NCBI GenBank assembly: GCA_030737835.1 | Contig: CM060851.1 | Location: forward strand, 9,977,611 to 10,041,610 | DNA from: Acorus gramineus | Taxonomy: Eukaryota > Streptophyta > Magnoliopsida > Acorales > Acoraceae | Direction: 5' to 3' | DNA: 64,000 bases | Shown: piece after piece, positions 24,300-35,119 of the stretch | How the letters are laid out: every line of letters starts with the position of its first letter | Position numbering within the stretch: the stretch's first letter is position 1 | Made by a program: the position numbers and the translations under genes | The notes under the pieces: generated by a model | Databases searched by the model: none | The model's input: only the letters and a program-made list of their open reading frames with translations | What the model was told of the DNA's origin: nothing

Positions 24300-24605
24300 G
24301 TTATTTAATCACGACATTGGATCATAGACAAAAATTCAAGCGTTATTTAATTGAGACATTATTTTGTGGATAAAAAGTCCGTCGTTATTCGATTAAGACA
24401 TTATTTCGTAGACAAAAAGTCCAGCGTTATTCAATTGAGACATTATTTCGTTGACATAAAGTCCATTGTTATTCGATTGAGAAATTATTTCGTGGACAAA
24501 AAATTCAACGTTATTCGATTAAGGCATTATTTCGTGGATAAAAAGTATAGCGTTATTCGATTGAAACTCTTTATAGTAGACATTTTGTCATGTGTTATTC
24601 AATTT
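24300..24605 (+). repeat. 42-bp tandem repeats, about six units
   Basis: Units such as cattatttcgtggacaaaaa recur every 42 bp. Because 42 is a multiple of three, one plus frame stays open and reads a repeating 14-residue unit RHYFVDKKS-x-VI-x-L. There is no other support for coding, and the array lies at the end of a TIR element. I treat it as a subterminal repeat. Confidence 0.85.
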
Positions 24606-25298
24606 AAATAGGATTTGTGAAGACTTTCATAAGTTATGGACTTTTGTGGACTTTATAGAGAGAAATATAAAGGCAAAAGTCATTTCAAAATCCCACCTAA
24701 ATGGGTGGGATTCTCATGGACTTTTATTATAACATTGTGAATATCTCTTCTTTTTTTCTTTTACCAGAACTCCTTTTATGGATATGGTTATCTCATGCAT
24801 TTCATACTTTTATTCTTGTATCAGTCTTTACCCAAACCAAGTACCATTCTTTTAAAATCCAACTCTACACAAGTAACACCCTCAAAAACCAAAATTCCTA
24901 CAACTGATGAAATTTTCACAACATATACTACAATTATTTAGTAATTTTTACTTTGTTCTAAACTACAACATTATAATAATTCATTCACAATCACTATGAA
25001 CTTAGATCACTCATATATGTCATTCAAAACCATCCAATCGGTCATACGTCGACAACATTCTAACAACAAGATTATTCATTAGACCCTCATAAAAATGCAT
25101 GACTGAGGTATTTGAAAACAAGTTTGAAAAGTAGCTTTTCACTTAAAGCTACTCTTAAAATTAGATTATCAAGAAGTATACTTTTGTTATATTTAAGAAA
25201 AACTCAATTTTCCTTGTTCATAAATAAAAGTTGTTTTCTTTTCTTCTTTTTTTCCTTATAAAATTCAGGATCGCTTGGAAAATTTGGAAGCATGTTCC

Positions 25299-25767
25299 CC
25301 CTGTTTGGATCGAGGAATAAACTATTCTAGGGTTTATACCTATTCCAGGAACATATAACTTTATCAATGGAATAAATAATTTCCTGTTTGTTTGTGTTTT
25401 TTTTTATTCTCACTGAAAAACGTAATAATAAAAGTTGAGTTATTTGGTTGATGAAAAATAAAATGTGAATAAGGTGTAAAAAGTTAATTTGACATGTGGG
25501 CTCTATTTATGTATAAGAGGTGATGATAAGTGATTTGATGTGATGAGATATGATTTTTTTTTATGTGATGGTGGACCCCACCTTATATGGGAATAGATAA
25601 ATTGGGCATAAGCTTAACCTAATGGTTATTTAGAATTGCTATACTCTCTTATACTCATTTATATTGGCATAGTAATACCAAGTTATACTTTGTAAACAAA
25701 TAGTCATTTTCCCCTATCCATTTTTTTCTCAACTTATACCACCCTTAAACCCACATCCAAACCACCC
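25299..25767. mobile_element. MITE family B, copy 1 (nested)
   Basis: It starts ccctgtttggatcgaggaat and ends ccacatccaaacc (inverted ends). The interior shares long blocks with 26415-26764, for example cgtaataataaaa followed by a gtgaataaggtgt-type word and 'gtgatgataagtgatttga'. It is nested in the 24.2-26.4 kb element and borders a C7/G-run. Confidence 0.6.
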
Positions 25768-25790
25768 CCCCGGGGGGGGGGGGGGGGGAG
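25765..25790. repeat. C-run directly followed by a G-run
   Basis: About seven C bases are followed by a run of well over ten G bases, a perfect self-complementary homopolymer block in AT-rich DNA. It may be a real hairpin or G-quadruplex-prone tract, or partly a sequencing or assembly artefact. Confidence 0.7.
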
Positions 25791-26039
25791 GAGTGTTAGA
25801 TTAAATATATGATTCCTACAAAAGTATAATCATCCAAACATATGTTCAAACACTCCTTTTGGAAATGAGTGTTTTTATTATGGCATTCTAGTAATATACA
25901 TTTCAGATATATGAAGGTTGATATTTATTATATTGAATTACATTTTCTGTTGGGTATGAATAATTCATGTTGAATTTGAATATTTGAGTTTTTTATTTGT
26001 TATTTTAAAAATTCAAAAATAAGTATACGAGAATCAATA

Positions 26040-26350
26040 GAAATCCACCTGTGAAAGTCTACAAAAGTATATGAAATTCTATGAGAGTTAATATGTGAAA
26101 GTGGATAAAAGTCTATAAAAGCATGTGAAACTTCATGAGAGTCAATCTGTGAAAGTCTGCAAAAGTCTGTGAAAGTCTATGAGAGTCAATATGTGAAAGT
26201 TTGCCAAAGTCAGTGAAAGTCTATAAAAGTCCATGAGAGTCTATTGGTGAAAGTTTGCAAAAATCTATGAAAGTCTGTAAAAGTCCATGAGAGTCATTTG
26301 TGAAAGTTTGCAAAAATTCTTGAAAGTCTGCAAAAGTCTGTGAATATCTA
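26040..26350 (+). repeat. Short tandem repeats of 'gtgaaagtctgcaaaagt' type
   Basis: More than a dozen imperfect units of about 18-24 bp built from gtgaaagtc, caaaagtc and catgagagtc. They form the right subterminal region of the TIR element and are all in one orientation. Confidence 0.8.
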
Positions 26351-26414
26351 TCACTTAAATAATATTCATAAAAATCAATCAAAGTCCATATCGACTACCC
26401 CCCCCCCCCCAAAT

Positions 26415-26764
26415 CATTTTATGTTGGATTGTTTTTTAATGATTTTCTTTGTGAAACGTAATAATAAAATTTTTGTTATTTGATTGATCATGGATAAGTT
26501 ATAAATAAAATGTGAATAAGATGTGGATAAAGAATTAAAAAATGTGAAAAACGATATGAAATGTGAGCCTTCTGATTTATAAGAAGTGATGACATGTGAT
26601 TTGAAATATAATTTCTTATACTAGTGGAATAGATTGAGTGTAATAACATAATTTCACGGGAGATCTAAAATACCAATAATAATTTATTCTCACATATTCA
26701 GATAGACAAACCGATTTTTAAGATTATTCACCCCTATCACTTTTTCGTTATCCAAATAGGGCGT
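26415..26764. mobile_element. MITE family B, copy 2
   Basis: Shares interior blocks with 25299-25767 (cgtaataataaaa, aaatgtgaataagatgtgg, gaagtgatgacatgtgattt) and ends cgttatccaaataggg, the inverted family end. The left end merges with a poly-C run, so it is incomplete or hidden. Confidence 0.5.
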
Positions 26765-28189
26765 AGAGATTGTAAAAATGATTATGTTATAAAATTATAT
26801 GTAATATTATTATGATAGAATTTGTTTTTTAGAATAACTAACATCCCCCCCCCCCAACCACTTCCCCATCCCCCACCAATAAAAGAAATACTGGTCATAG
26901 GGGAGAGTATGGGAGGGGGAGAAGAGCGAGAGGAGTGCGAATGAGGGTGGCGGGCCGGTGGTCAGAGGACTATCTCCTCCACCATCTCCATCGCCGCTAC
27001 CATTTTCACTGCCAAACCCACCTCCTCCACCACTGATCACCATCTCCAAGATCTTCCAAGCCATCCATAGTTTAAGTTACCATCTGTTAGATTCTTCTCA
27101 CGCATCTCAGAAATACAAATAAAACTTCAGCATGATCACCAGCATTGTCATGGTGTGGCTACACCTCCAGAAACATTTGTGTAAGACCGAGACCCTCATA
27201 TAAGAAAATATAGATAGTGCCTTAGATCAACTCATAAAATGAGGATATATATATACCAATCATAAAAATTAAGAAAAAAAAAAAGATAAAAAAAACAAAA
27301 AAAATACTCATCGGAATTTTTTTTTAAAATAAAAAACACAGAAAATCTGAATTTATTTTTATTTATTTGATTTATAAAAAAAATCATTTCCTCTATAAAA
27401 AAAAACAAATAAATCCTTATAAAGCAGGGATAGAGTAAAAATATAACACATAAAATTGAAAGACAAAAAAGATATGGATAAGATCTCTAAAAATTAGAAA
27501 AAATTACTTTGCGTGAAGATGTCACCCATGATTATATTTTTCAAAGAAAGGAAAATGTAAATTTGAAATTTAATATAAATGAAAAAATATGTTCAAATTT
27601 GAAAAAAAAATTTATATTTTAATATAAAAACAATATAATTTGTTTTTTCGGGTTTTGCGGTTCTTTTGGGAGGGGCCCTAGACAGACTCCCTACGCGGCC
27701 CATGCATTCGTGGCACAGCACTTTCCCCATTTCCTTCCCCATTTCCTTACCCATAAAATGACAAGCAATGCAACATACAAAGCTTTGCCGAGTCCCGTAT
27801 TAACATCTTGGAGAAATTGTCATCGACATTGGCATGTGCTTGATATAGATCTTGCAGTCTCTGCCATCTCCTCCTCCTCCTCCCATGTCGCCCTCAACCG
27901 TGGTGGCGCTCCATTCATCATGGTGAAGGTCTTTTCCACCTTCTCCTCCACAGCCTGCACCTCCTCGTTCTTCAAAGTCATCCTCGTGGTCCATCTTGCG
28001 TGGAAGTTGGAAAGAGGGTTATCAATTTATGTGGAAAGTAGTTTTGTAAAAAAGAATTTGGTGGAAGAGGGAATTTGTGGCAAATGGAAAACTTGAATAT
28101 AACTTGGACTCTCAATTTTTTGGCTTGATACGAAGTAGTTTCATTATACCATTTATAGATTTCACGGAAGCCTCTAGCTAGAAGCCTCA
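26765..28189. other. No supported gene; Gly-rich open frames and poly-C tract
   Basis: A poly-C tract lies at 26845-26856. Two minus-strand frames (27064-26810 and 27994-27800) are glycine-rich (SGGGGGFGSENGSGDGDGGG) because of CCT/CCA-rich DNA. They have no conserved motif or splice context that would support a gene, although a relic of a Gly-rich protein gene is possible. 27240-27660 is very A/T-rich. Confidence 0.4.
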
Positions 28190-28197
28190 CATATATA

Positions 28198-28733
28198 TCA
28201 GGGTGAAACTTGGACAGTTTGAACCTGACCCAACCCGAAATTAATTTGGATTGATTTAGATTGAGGTTTTAGCATTCAAATTTAACCCGAACATGAATCC
28301 GAACAACTAGAGCCTAATTTGGGTTGAGTTTGTGTTGAGAGTGGGGGGTAACCTAAACTAACCCAAAACTGAAATTTCTATATCTAAGTAAGATGTTCTA
28401 AATAAAATTATAAATTTTTAATGTATATATATGATAAAATTTGAATTGTACAATTTATTTTTATCTAAAATCTTTCACTTTTATAGTTTTCATATTTTTA
28501 TTCTCTAAATAAAAATGTTTCTTATTTTCATTTTTTTATTTTATTATGCGGAGAATTGACTATTGTAAAATTTTAATTATTTAAAATAATACAATTTTCA
28601 AGTCAAACCCGACGGGTTGAGCTTCTCAAACCCTAAGGTCAGGTTGGGTTGGATTTAAGTTAAGTTTCTCCAACCTCGGGTTGGGTCTGGGTTGAGTTTC
28701 AATCTAACCCAATATACCCAAGTTGCACCTTTA
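28198..28733. mobile_element. hAT-type MITE with 8-bp target duplication
   Basis: The left end tcagggtgaaacttgg (28198) and right end (reverse complement taaaggtgcaacttgg, ending 28733) match at 13 of 16 positions. The 8 bases catatata flank both sides (28190-28197 and 28734-28741), the duplication size of hAT elements. The subterminal regions carry facing 'gacccaacccg / cgggttgggtc' words. 536 bp, no transposase. Confidence 0.75.
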
Positions 28734-28956
28734 CATATATACCATCACTTAAAGGGACTTGATTTTTGAGACTTGAGATTTTTCTTCATACTTACATGAG
28801 CTCTTCTATACTCAAGACATTATAATTTACAAAAACGCTCTAGACACTTGGAACACTCTAGATATAAGGACACTATGCATATACCACATACATATTTCTA
28901 GATACAAGAACATTCTAGATACTTCTATATTACAAGAACACGCTAGACACACATCC

Positions 28957-29198
28957 CTGTTTGGATATGGAATAACCCAGAGAATAAGTGAGAATAAAGT
29001 AGAATATGTATTTTTTTTATTGTTTGGATGCAAAGAATACTTAGGGACGATAAACTATGTTGGAATAAACTAGTATAAAGTGGTATATGGATTCCAATCA
29101 ACCCCGGTAATAGATGTTTTCATCCTTATTTATACTCACTTATGCTATAATAACTATATATCCAATAGTAAATCCTATTCAGTATCCAAACGGGACCG
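28957..29198. mobile_element. MITE family B, short copy
   Basis: Inverted ends tccctgtttggatatgga and (reverse complement) gtcccgtttggatactga enclose about 240 bp of AT-rich DNA. The end sequence is that of the 25299-25767 element, but the interior is shorter. Confidence 0.55.
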
Positions 29199-29257
29199 GC
29201 CGGCTATTCCAAACATTACTTCATCAATTATCTATGAAGACTTAAATAAGAGTTTTA

Positions 29258-29277
29258 TGATAGGGGGGGGGGGGGAG
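29258..29277 (+). repeat. Poly-G tract
   Basis: A run of more than ten G bases near 29264-29275, one of several long G or C runs in the window. Confidence 0.7.
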
Positions 29278-29484
29278 GACTTTTTTATGATGAAGTTTTT
29301 GTTCAGAGGAAGAGTGAATTACGCTATTTTAATTGGTTGATCACTTATGCACCGTCCGATTGATGGGCCAATTTGAGAGACCATCATATAACCGTTATTT
29401 CTAGCAAAATCAGCCCTGTGTTATCATGTAACATGAGTTAAAAATTGAAGGGATTGTATGTTTAGTGTTTTATTTTTTATTTTA

Positions 29485-30215
29485 TTTTTTAAAAAATAGA
29501 TATAACTCAAAGTTAGCTATAAATCGGTTTTATTTTTTGCAAAATCAAAAAATTGTTATAGGTCCCCATAAAATATGTGTAGTTAATGGATTTAGTCATT
29601 GAGTTAAGTTGCGCTAATAAATACATTCAAATAAGTTCCTACAAAACATAAAAAATATGATTTTATCCTTTTTGATGACAAAAATACTCATGCTTTTTTC
29701 TAAAAATTCTCCTGCTATCATATGGACCTATACTGACCAATGGTAAAAAAAGGGAAAATCAATATAACTAAAATTTATGAAAATCGAAAAAGATCATTCT
29801 AAAATTAGTAAATCCTTTTAAAGTCAACCACAAATCTTGTTAGTGTGTTACAGTAATTTATCATGTATGGTTAAAATCAACCACATCTGATTAGTTTCAG
29901 TTAAGATATGGATTAAAATAAATATTATTTAAGAAGATATGGATCTGAGGGAATTTATCGATTTTATAGGGATCTTTTTCGATTTTCATGAGTTTCATGG
30001 CAGCTACATCAATTTTTAAAAAAATAAGAGATGAGGGCATTCTGATAATTTTTAATATGTAGTTAGGGTTCTCCATGTACCTCATTAGTTGGGGTGATTG
30101 TAGAGACTGAAATAATATTTTTCTAATAACATAGAGATCTGTGGTGATTTTTTAATTTTACATGGACTAAAACTTATTTAGCTAACTTTCAAGGGAGTTA
30201 TATCTATTTTTTCCC
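29485..30215. mobile_element. TIR element of about 0.73 kb
   Basis: The left aaaaaatagatataactcaa and right (reverse complement aaaaaatagatataactccc) ends are inverted. Further facing words follow (aaagttagct; tccccataaaat / acatggactaaaac). No coding frame and no certain target duplication. Confidence 0.5.
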
Positions 30216-31003
30216 TTTTTTTTGGGTGTACAATTAAGGTAAGTATGCAATTGAAATATATGATAAAGCAGGGATTAATTGTTATACTGGGATAGTTTAA
30301 GTAGATAAATTTATTCCAGTGGTTTCTTTTGCACATTGGATTATTCAAATCGGGTAGATGTATGTAGTGGGTGTTGATTTAAGAATTGAAATAAATATAT
30401 ATAGGCATTAACATTAATCTTTCATAAGTCATTTTTTTAAATAAAAAAACACGATTTTTTTTTATTCACATTTACAAAAAAAATGGAATAAAAATTAATT
30501 ATTTATCTTTTAAATGAACAAAAAAAAATCTCTTTTCGATTAAAACAGAACAATTCTGTAATGTTTCCTCTAAAAATATCTATCTTATCTCCTTCGTTTC
30601 ACTTTTCCCTTCTCTGATCCTTCTCTTGATTTTTTATTTTCTCTTTCATAACATCATCATCTCCCCAAGAATTCAAATTGGTAGTGGCATAGATTCAAGA
30701 AACCAATCCAATATTATTTTTGTATGTAAAAAACCCCAACAATAGTAGTATAAACTTTTGAGACACACATTGAATATGCATGGAGAGTTGAGCTTGAGAT
30801 ATATGCATGGGAGCTAATCCATGACTCAAGAAAGCAGGATGGATCACAACAAAACCTTCTTCTTCACAGAAAACTAACAGTGGTGGAGTAGAAATCTTGG
30901 ATTCCTTAAATCAAGGAAAAAAAAAAAAAAGGATCAGTAATCCACATAAAAAAAAGCATGTCTTGTGCTAAGCCTTTCCTTTCCATTCTCCAACTCATTC
31001 ATC
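30216..31003. other. 3' flank of uncharacterised gene copy 1
   Basis: AT-rich. 30820-30960 shares words with the flanks of the other family copies, notably 'gagtagaaatcttggattcc' (compare 46470-46495 and 41755-41770). This conserved block lies downstream of the minus-strand genes and probably belongs to their 3' UTR. Confidence 0.5.
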
Positions 31004-31690
31004 TCAATCTCCCCCTCCTTCCTCTTCCACGACCAACAGAAACTCCACTACAAGAAGTAACCAGTCCCCCACCCCAAACAACCACGTACGGGGGGTATCA
31101 ATGGAAAAGTGAACTTGGTCATCAAAGCGATCAAACGGATTGTATGTCATGATAACCAGGACAATCAACCTTCTTCCCAAACCCAATTGATTGGACTGGA
31201 GACCAGAAATAACCTGGTAGATGATACCCATAAGAGACACCTCCATGAAGAAACTCAGATCGACGGGTTGATCAAATGGTACATCAAATTCTTCGTCCAA
31301 TTGCGGATCTCTGCCATTGTTGTCGCCGTTGCCTATCACTTCTTGATTGACCGGTACCACCTGATCGTCATCATTGTTGGCATTCCTTGTTTCGTCTTGG
31401 CTGCCAGGCACCACCTGATCGTCATTGCCACTCGATGTTTCTTGCTTGTTGCCAGGCACCACCTGATCGTCATTGCCGCCCGATGTTTCTTGGTGGTTGA
31501 CGGGCATTGCTTGTTGTGGTGGGGGATCATCGTTGTCGTTCCATCTTTCTTGTTGGTCGACATTCACTGCCTGAGGAGATGCATCACTGATGCGGCTCCC
31601 TATTTCTTCTTGGTTGATGGGAGGTGTACCATCGTTTTCAACACGAAGATCATCTCTACATTCTCCTCTAACCATGTCCTTATCGTCCAT
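31004..31690 (-). CDS. Uncharacterised small gene family (minus family), copy 1
   Basis: Minus-strand frame of 228 codons from the ATG at 31690 (MDDKDMVRGECRDDL). An upstream in-frame ATG (31726) would add residues encoded by a GA repeat and is less likely. The N-terminal two-thirds is acidic and low-complexity, with a repeated unit like NDDQVVPGNKQETSSG (three to four times). The C-terminal third is hydrophobic and shared with the other copies: VDLSFFMEV... then QVIS, a VLVIMTY segment and GVGDWLLLVVEF. Paralogues lie at 34.2-34.7, 36.5-36.7, 41.9-42.3 and 46.9-47.2 kb on the same strand. I do not recognise the family. A GA-rich leader (31691-31735) recurs before copy 2. This is the longest and best-preserved copy. 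Confidence 0.55.
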   Translation of the reverse strand: MDDKDMVRGECRDDLRVENDGTPPINQEEIGSRISDASPQAVNVDQQERWNDNDDPPPQQAMPVNHQETSGGNDDQVVPGNKQETSSGNDDQVVPGSQDETRNANNDDDQVVPVNQEVIGNGDNNGRDPQLDEEFDVPFDQPVDLSFFMEVSLMGIIYQVISGLQSNQLGLGRRLIVLVIMTYNPFDRFDDQVHFSIDTPRTWLFGVGDWLLLVVEFLLVVEEEGGGD

Positions 31691-32211
31691 GATCTCTCTC
31701 TCTCTCTCTCTCTCACAGACACACACACAAATACACCTCTCTCTATATGTCTCTCTTCATTCTCAGCTTGGAAAACTGAGGAGATAGAGAAAAAAGAGGG
31801 ATGAAAGATCACCAACAGGACGAACTTATATGATTGATAGTGATGATGATGGATTATTGACAAATGGGCCTAAGATATTGCGTGCAGAGAGTTCGGGTTT
31901 TATTTTATTTTATTTTTTGTTATTTTTGGTTAACTAAAACCTTTTCATTAATAAAAAAAAAAAAACTTCTCCTTCACTTAGGCAGTGGATTCACGATGAG
32001 ACGGATTCGATCAGCAATGAAGAGCATTGCATAATGCCATCATGGATCCAATTATTTTTTTAGCATATGTGGTGGCAAGGTGAAAATAGTGTATATTGAT
32101 CATTTTAGCCCATGGTAGAGAAGCTGAGGAAACAACGCTTCTCTAATACAGACATTTGTGCGTCGGTTCCAAACGGAGCCTTAGGTAGGATGAGAGAATA
32201 GTTTACAACCT
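31691..32211. other. Upstream region of minus-family copy 1
   Basis: A CT/GA dinucleotide run (31690-31715) and CA run, then AT-rich DNA. The run is probably the gene's 5' leader. Nothing else recognised. Confidence 0.45.
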
Positions 32212-32655
32212 CTAAAACATGGACACTTCATTTGCTTGCCGTACTTGTATTGGATACATGACAGACATGACATATGCCCAGCACGCGCCCAATACATGTC
32301 GTACACGCTTAAGACGTGTCCTAAGAAATGGACTCACTTTCACATTCAGGACACGACCCAAGACATGCCATGACACGAGTTACCATTTTGTGACATGTTG
32401 TCCTCAATAACTCAGCCCTGATTTGTAACAAAAATAAAACAAAAAACAGAACAAACTCTCCTTGCAATGCTAGCTTTCCCCCTGCTATAATATCCCTATT
32501 TTATTTCATATGGAAATACAGTTTATGTGTTATAATAATTTATTTGTTGTCGTGTCCTAGCTATATCAGTGTCCTATATTATCAAAAATCATCGTGTTGC
32601 AATGTCCATGTCGTCGTGTTTCCGTGTCTCGTGTCCGTGCTACATAGACAACTAT
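32212..32655. mobile_element. Possible TIR element rich in 'gtgtc/gacac' words
   Basis: The left end near 'aaaacatggacactt' and right end 'gtgtccgtgctacatag' are roughly inverted. The interior has many facing gacacg / cgtgtc words at both ends (32270-32400 versus 32555-32645). No coding frame; borders are approximate. Confidence 0.4.
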
Positions 32656-34188
32656 TATTGTCAAACTAAAAAATGCTTTTACAATCCTCTTTTATGTTTT
32701 AGATTTTTTAGATTGGTGTTCTTTGTGTTAATTTTTTGTCTCCATTTGAATAGCTTACGAACTTTCGGATAATTTCTTTATAATGAAATAACTTTTTTTT
32801 TTAAATCCACTTTTTCAATTTCCTGATAATTAAGGGGTGACGCTACCAAATAACAATCCTCTCATGAGTGGTTTGATTAAAAAATTTCTATTGTTAATTA
32901 ATCCTATCATATTTAGATAACCATTATGTCGTGACATTCAGATAATTCCCTAACATTCATATAACCATGTTACTATGCAGTCAGTGACGACATTACATAT
33001 CAATATGAAGGCATTCTGTACGTAACCACAATAACATGCCACTATCCGTTGAGGTTTTTGTGCAACCCTACACTATGATGCGTGAAATAAATCATATGAG
33101 GTCAGCATATATATGCTTTTATTTTTCAAAAAGAAAAATCATATATATATGCTTTAGAAATTATTCCGTTGCTGATTTAGATACAAAGAAAGCATGATTG
33201 ATCAAGAAACCACTTGAAACGAGGAGATTTTAATAAGAAAGTTTTAGATCTTGCATCACTTAAATATAACCACAGATAATCAAATTAAATACCACTCTCA
33301 CAGGGAAATGTACTTAGCTTAAAACATAACCATTATGCAGTAATGAAGGGCTTCAATGACAAAATCCATTTTCAAGAACCATTGAAGTGAAACGCAGCAT
33401 TGCTGATCCTAATTTGGAGTTTTTGGAAAATCTAAATTTAACGAGAGCTTATTTTGAATTTCTTGAAAAGTAAATCTATTTACTTACAAGATTAACTTCC
33501 AAATGCTTAACAAAATTCTCAATCCAAAATTCAAAATCACTTCCAAACGATGATCAACCAGATTGCAGTTGCAGAACAAACAAAAGAAACTTAATTCATT
33601 AACGCAGCGAAAAACTAAAACAAAGATCCAACAAGCGTTGAGATCCTTCAACAAACCACAATTCTCAAAGAGAATAATAAAACTCAGAAATATATTATTA
33701 AAAACTACCAACCCTAAATTACAAATCTCCCTTTATACTAAAAAGTTACTAAAAATAGTAAAAACGAAAATTTGTTATAACTAACTCTAGAGGATCTTAG
33801 AAGATCTTCGGATTTGATTTCAGTCAAATCCAAGTTATTATGAAGAAGATACTCAGAATCTAAAAAGTTACTAAAAATAGCAAAATGCCATTTTGAGTGT
33901 TGAAAAATGGGGAAAATGGAAAAATAAGCGTGTGTTGTGGTGTAGCACAATTTTTGAAGATCTCCTCAATATCTACCTCTAGTAAAAATTTTGGGCGATT
34001 CCGAGTTCGGGGCGCCATTTATTTCTGCTAGCCGGTTTTCTGTAAATATTTGGAAATCTCAAAATGGACTCCTTCGGGTTCATCGCTCCCGAAACGCGTC
34101 GGCCACCCATTCTGCATCATTCACTAACAAGAGTATACTAGAAATCTTGGAGGGGGAACTAGATGTGAAATATTTGAATTGATTAAAG
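32656..34188. other. AT-rich DNA; right part duplicated elsewhere
   Basis: 32656-33470: nothing recognised. 33480-33610 (caaaattcaaaatcacttcc, then aacgatgat and gaacaaacaaa) is repeated at 36240-36340. It therefore belongs to the duplicated block around the minus-family genes. Confidence 0.5.
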
Positions 34189-34189
34189 A

Positions 34190-34704
34190 TCAGAAGACAG
34201 CATTTGAAGCCCTCTTTTGTGCCAAGCCTTACCTTCCCTTCCATCCTGCAATTCATTCACCTTGATCTCTTGCGCTGCGACCTCCTCTGTTGATGTAACG
34301 GCAACCACACAACAAGAAACAGCCGGTCTCCCCTCCTCCCCACCCTCACACGTATCGTAGATGAAAAGCGATCCTGAAGAACCATGACAGTCATAGCCCT
34401 TATGCTGCAGGAAGGAGCACTTGAAGCAAACTCCTCGAGGATATGATCCCAAAAAAGACCTCTCATGAATTCACTCAGTTCACCCCTCAATGAGAACAAT
34501 CGCGGAGAGATTGAAATTATTGCGATGATTGATGAGCGTCTCTTGCGGTGGTGTGCCATTGTTGCCGTTCACTATTTCTTCTGGGAGAACAGGCTCAACC
34601 ATTCTTTCTTGGTTGACGGTCGGCGCCACTTGGGGAGGTGTAGCATCGTTTACAATAGGAGGTTCTTCTCCACCTTCTCCTCCATTCGAGTGGTTGTTGG
34701 CCAT
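34190..34704 (-). pseudogene. Minus-family copy 2, frameshifted
   Basis: It starts at the ATG 34704 (MANNHSNGGEGGEEPP) after a GA-rich leader, with a TATA-like gtatatata near 34781. The N-terminal acidic part reads ...EEIVNGNNGTPPQETL and stops near 34480 (IVLIEG then tga). The expected continuation (GELSEFMRGLFWDHILEE ... VMVLQDRF ... RGDRLFLVVWLP) is present one frame away. A single-base difference therefore disrupts the copy. The tail reads VNELQDGREGKAWHKRG in yet another frame, matching copy 4. It is non-functional unless an intron or error explains the shift. Confidence 0.55.
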
Positions 34705-34929
34705 GACTGCTCTCTCTCTCTCTTTTTCAGAGTAAACTGAGGAGAACTTCAAAAGGAGGGATCAGCCGTTCTAACGATAGGTATATATACCCTTCATTAA
34801 TAGTGGTAATGTTTCAGAGTAAAAACAGAGGAGAACTTCAAAAGGATGAACCGTTCAATAGTGGTAATGTTTTGAAGTGATGGAAAATGTTACTCAATTC
34901 CCCTTGTAGCTTCAATTAATGCAGTTGGC

Positions 34930-35060
34930 ATGCTTTTTTCTTTATTTATAATTAAATAGGTATAAATGTTTTTTAAAAATTAAAATATATGTTTCAAATA
35001 ATTTTATGGATTCATTTATATAATGTGTAAAATATATTCTAACGAGACTGGGAGTGTAAA
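34930..35060 (+). repeat. Degenerate family A fragment
   Basis: Carries the family words 'aatatatgtttca', 'atggattcatttata' and 'gtgtaaaatat' in order, as at 37490-37545. The ends are not recognisable. Confidence 0.35.
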
Positions 35061-35119
35061 TTTTGTTTACGAATATGTAGGTATGTAAGGCTAGGAATGA
35101 GACTCCAGAATATGCTGAG

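Larger units (their letters stand above)
24237..26404. mobile_element. 2.2-kb TIR element with subterminal tandem repeats
   Basis: The left end gggggtagttgattagga and right end (reverse complement gggggtagtcgatatgga) are inverted and match at most positions over about 22 bp. Just inside the left end is a 42-bp tandem array; just inside the right end are many 'gaaagtc' repeats. Both share the words 'catagac / gtccat' in facing orientation. There is no transposase, so the element is non-autonomous. It contains another MITE (25299-25767). Target duplication and superfamily are not determined; the homopolymer C run at 26398-26410 blurs the right boundary. Confidence 0.6.

Noticed and set aside
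24351..24611. Small repeat-protein gene.
   Set aside because: The frame is open only because the tandem period is 42 bp. The array is the subterminal part of a TIR element.
26810..27064. Glycine-rich protein gene on the minus strand.
   Set aside because: The Gly run is due to CCT/CCA-rich DNA next to a poly-C tract, with no conserved flanks or second exon.
27710..28096. Plus-strand 128-residue protein.
   Set aside because: No motif, low-complexity Ser/His-rich sequence from CTC/CAT-rich DNA, and no splice or promoter context.
31109..31804. Plus-strand protein of 231 residues over minus-family copy 1.
   Set aside because: It is the opposite-strand shadow of the minus-strand gene. The paralogues share the minus-strand reading, the GA leader and 3' flanks in that orientation.
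34183..34452. Alternative reading of the minus-family C-terminus (SAVYCSEV-type segment) as the true frame.
   Set aside because: This frame is also similar between copies 2-4, but only the GD-x-LF-x-VV frame connects without breaks to the upstream domain in copies 1 and 3. The question is not fully closed.
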